The position numbers were made by a program, and so were the translations under genes. A model generated the notes under the pieces. The model saw nothing but the letters and a program-made list of their open reading frames with translations. It was not told the DNA's origin and searched no databases. A stretch of 64,000 nt of DNA, taken from Aliivibrio sifiae (GTDB taxonomy: Bacteria; Pseudomonadota; Gammaproteobacteria; Enterobacterales; Vibrionaceae). Numbering within the stretch: position 1 is the stretch's first letter; every line of letters begins with the position of its first letter. Of this stretch, positions 62,242-64,000 are shown piece after piece. The stretch covers positions 127,010 through 191,009 of the forward strand of contig NZ_MSCP01000002.1 of assembly GCF_002954715.1 (NCBI RefSeq), written 5' to 3'.

Positions 62242-63342
62242 TTAGATTGCTTGATATTCAGGGTAATCAAGTAAGCCTTTTTCAGCCCCACCAAATAACG
62301 TGCTTGGCTCGTGATTTGCTAATGGGTAATCGTTTTTGATGCGGCTTGGTAAATCAGGATTGGCAATAAATGGACGACCAAAGCCAACCATATCTGCAAC
62401 ACCACTGATCAATGCTTGCCCAGCTTTATCTGTATTATAACGGCCAGCATAAATAATGGTTCCTGTATAAGCTTCACGAATCGCTTGTTTAAATTCTGAC
62501 GGTGTATCTGGCGCATCGTCCCAATCAACTTCAGCAATGTGCATATAAACCACATTTAGGTAATCGAGTAAAATAGCTGCAGCAGTGTAGGTTTCAACCG
62601 GTGCCTTATCTACTGTGCCATTGAGTGATGTAAATGGCGCGAGACGAACACCTACACGATCAGTGCCAATAGCATCGACCATTGCTTCAATAACTTCGCC
62701 TAAAAAACGTAGACGATTTTCTATACAGCCACCGTATTCATCATCACGATTATTTGCTTCTGAATCGATGAATTGATTAATCAAGTAGCCATTAGCCGCA
62801 TGAAGTTCAACACCGTCAAAGCCAGCTTCAATTGCATTTAATGCCGCTTGACGATACTCAGCGACGACATTTTTAATATCTTGTTTTGTCATTTCACGTG
62901 GTTCAACAACATCAACAAAACCGGGCTCATCAGTACCGTTATCGATAAATACTTTTACATTCTCTGCTTTGATAGCCGAAGATGAAATTGGCTGTTGACC
63001 ACCAATGTTGTCTGGGTGTGTTACACGACCGACATGCCAAAGCTGAGCAAAGATAGCTCCGCCTTTTGCGTGGACAGCGTCAGTTACTTTTTTCCAACCT
63101 GTGATTTGTTCTTGAGAGTAAATACCCGGAGTCCATGCATAGCCTTGAGCCATTGCTGATATTTGAGTTCCTTCAGCAATAATAAGGCCAGCACTTGCTC
63201 GTTGAGCGTAGTATTCAGCCATCATATCGTTAGCAGCATTACCAGGTTGGCTTGCACGAGAACGCGTCATTGGTGGCATTACAATACGGTTTTTAAGTGT
63301 AAGGTTACCAAGTTGCATTGGTTGGAAGAGTGCGTTTTTCAT
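62242..63342 (-). CDS. nemA: Old yellow enzyme family alkene reductase (NemA-like)
   Basis: A 366-aa FMN-dependent ene-reductase. The N-terminal FQPMQLGNLTLKNRIVMPPMTRSRA is followed by AEGTQISAMAQGYAWTPGIYS, QLWHVGR, and the catalytic/flavin segment GFDGVELHAANGYLINQFIDSEANNRDDEYGG; GFGRPFIANPDLP near the end binds FMN phosphate. Such enzymes reduce activated alkenes, N-ethylmaleimide and nitrate esters with NADPH. An AGAGGATC stretch precedes the start. It lies beside a nitroreductase and LysR gene, forming a xenobiotic/electrophile reduction cluster. Confidence 0.95.
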   Translation of the reverse strand: MKNALFQPMQLGNLTLKNRIVMPPMTRSRASQPGNAANDMMAEYYAQRASAGLIIAEGTQISAMAQGYAWTPGIYSQEQITGWKKVTDAVHAKGGAIFAQLWHVGRVTHPDNIGGQQPISSSAIKAENVKVFIDNGTDEPGFVDVVEPREMTKQDIKNVVAEYRQAALNAIEAGFDGVELHAANGYLINQFIDSEANNRDDEYGGCIENRLRFLGEVIEAMVDAIGTDRVGVRLAPFTSLNGTVDKAPVETYTAAAILLDYLNVVYMHIAEVDWDDAPDTPSEFKQAIREAYTGTIIYAGRYNTDKAGQALISGVADMVGFGRPFIANPDLPSRIKNDYPLANHEPSTLFGGAEKGLLDYPEYQAI

Positions 63343-63474
63343 TGGTAGATCCTCTTATTTTACTCATAAATGGGTTCGCAAATTTTAAAAGAGGATATCG
63401 TGTTGGATGATAAAACTGAAATTATGATTTTTTATCGATTTAATAATGTTCTGTTATTATTTATTACGGTGAAC

Positions 63475-63504
63475 ACAAAAAAGGTCAGACATCTGTCTGA
63501 CCTT
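63475..63504 (-). terminator. Terminator after the nitroreductase gene
   Basis: A perfect 10-bp stem AAGGTCAGAC / GTCTGACCTT with a 4-nt loop, followed on the minus strand by a T-run. Confidence 0.85.
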
Positions 63505-63541
63505 CTATTTCTATGATTAGCACATAGGACTGCTTTGTATA

Positions 63542-64000
63542 TTATAGAACAGTAATTACGTCTTCCATTGGTAGACGTGCTTTTGGAAGACCGTAGTTAT
63601 AATCTTCAACGTCTTTGTGGTAACCCAGAGCAAGAGCAAAGTCACAAACGTAACCATCAAGCTCATCTTTAAATGTTTCGCCAATTAGCTGTGCATCAAC
63701 GCCTTCCATAGAAGTAGAAGCGATACCCATACGAGCAAGCGTATGTAGTGTGTTGCCTAAAGCAATGTAAGATTGTGCTTTAGTCCAATTGCCGTTAAAG
63801 CCAGTTTCATCAGTATTTAATTCAACAAAACCGTACGCACCATCAAGCATATCGTTGTAACGTTCAGCAGGAAGGTGGCCTGAACTTACTTCTGCATCAA
63901 CCACTTTTCTGTATTGGTCTTTATCAAACTTAGGGTTGTGTGCAAATAAAATCGTATGTGATGCTTCTTTTGCGTGCGGTTGGTTAAATTGGAACATGTT
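63542..64000 (-). CDS. nfsB: NfsB/FRase I-type nitroreductase (N terminus outside window)
   Basis: The C-terminal 152 residues of an oxygen-insensitive NAD(P)H nitroreductase / FMN reductase. The frame stays open to the window edge, and the ATG at 63997 is internal: the text around it (N-M-F-Q-F-NQPH) matches the FANMxQFNQPH stretch of Vibrio fischeri FRase I, so about 65 residues lie beyond. Visible family segments are NWTKAQSYIALGNTLHTLARMGIASTSMEG and the C-terminal LGYHKDVEDYNYGLPKARLPMEDVITVL, which carries FMN-phosphate-binding Lys/Arg. It reduces nitroaromatics, quinones and flavin; in light-producing vibrios such enzymes can supply FMNH2. It differs from classical FRase I at many residues, so it is probably a paralogue or a divergent orthologue. 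Confidence 0.88.
   Translation of the reverse strand, partial: NMFQFNQPHAKEASHTILFAHNPKFDKDQYRKVVDAEVSSGHLPAERYNDMLDGAYGFVELNTDETGFNGNWTKAQSYIALGNTLHTLARMGIASTSMEGVDAQLIGETFKDELDGYVCDFALALGYHKDVEDYNYGLPKARLPMEDVITVL

Noticed and set aside
1-64000. CRISPR array, insertion sequence, tRNA or rRNA
   Set aside because: No repeat-spacer pattern, transposase, clover-leaf or rRNA sequence was seen on reading both strands.

Overview
The window looks like a stretch of an AT-rich Vibrionaceae chromosome, most likely an Aliivibrio (Vibrio fischeri group) species and probably its second chromosome. The grounds are a VF530-family protein, an H-NOX gene directly upstream of a cytoplasmic hybrid histidine kinase, MSHA-type pilin genes, a C-terminal fragment similar to the Vibrio fischeri FMN reductase / NfsB family, five LysR regulators and abundant short Rho-independent terminators. 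No rRNA, tRNA, CRISPR array, integrase or transposase was seen. The species call is inference from family content.

Layout. 1-6.4 kb: the 3' part of an RND efflux pump, a DUF2799 lipoprotein, a VF530-family gene, an MSHA-like pilin flanked by two almost identical terminator hairpins, and an SDR oxidoreductase divergent from a LysR gene. 6.4-13.5 kb: a DUF2975/XRE pair, then two tail-to-tail diguanylate cyclases overlapping by 17 bp. The second is the last gene of a TonB-receptor / YfiR / YfiN-like operon. 13.5-19.5 kb: a CRP-site-rich divergent control region, then a carbohydrate PTS operon related to E. coli cmtBA-yggPDC that ends in a PHP-family phosphoesterase. 19.5-27.7 kb: an MFS transporter with a His-rich small partner, a lipoprotein, two previously unlisted microproteins, DUF924, H-NOX with hybrid kinase, a divergent POT transporter and an M14 peptidase. 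27.8-34.5 kb: an orphan MSHA minor-pilin operon mshC-D-O-P-Q. 34.9-38.7 kb: a LysR gene divergent from two tandem DUF1254/DUF1214 exported proteins. 38.8-46.3 kb: gamma-glutamyltransferase, a lipase-like lipoprotein, an M3 oligopeptidase, and GST plus DJ-1-like genes divergent from LysR. 46.4-54.3 kb: a guanine/hypoxanthine permease with a PurR-like box, an exported sulfatase, DUF4345, an NAD(P)-binding protein, LysR and a GH2 beta-mannosidase. 54.4-57.3 kb: a DUF218-like gene, three uncharacterised genes and two microproteins (one Cys-rich, one single-TM). 57.3-64 kb: a chemoreceptor, a Tag-like DNA glycosylase divergent from a Gfo/Idh/MocA oxidoreductase followed by LysR, an old yellow enzyme, and the 3' part of a nitroreductase.

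How it fits together. The content is accessory metabolism and environmental sensing: sugar-phosphate import and processing under probable CRP control; peptide and gamma-glutamyl handling (POT, M14, M3, GGT); polysaccharide and sulfate-ester breakdown (GH2, sulfatase); redox and xenobiotic enzymes, each near a LysR regulator; NO sensing (H-NOX); and c-di-GMP control by a TonB-receptor-linked YfiR/YfiN-type module. The points most worth a second look are the PTS operon in which a PHP phosphatase sits where E. coli has the FBPase-like YggF, the TonB/YfiR/DGC operon, four unlisted microproteins of 31-46 aa with convincing translation signals, the terminator-flanked pilin, and the POT transporter lacking the proton-coupling motif.
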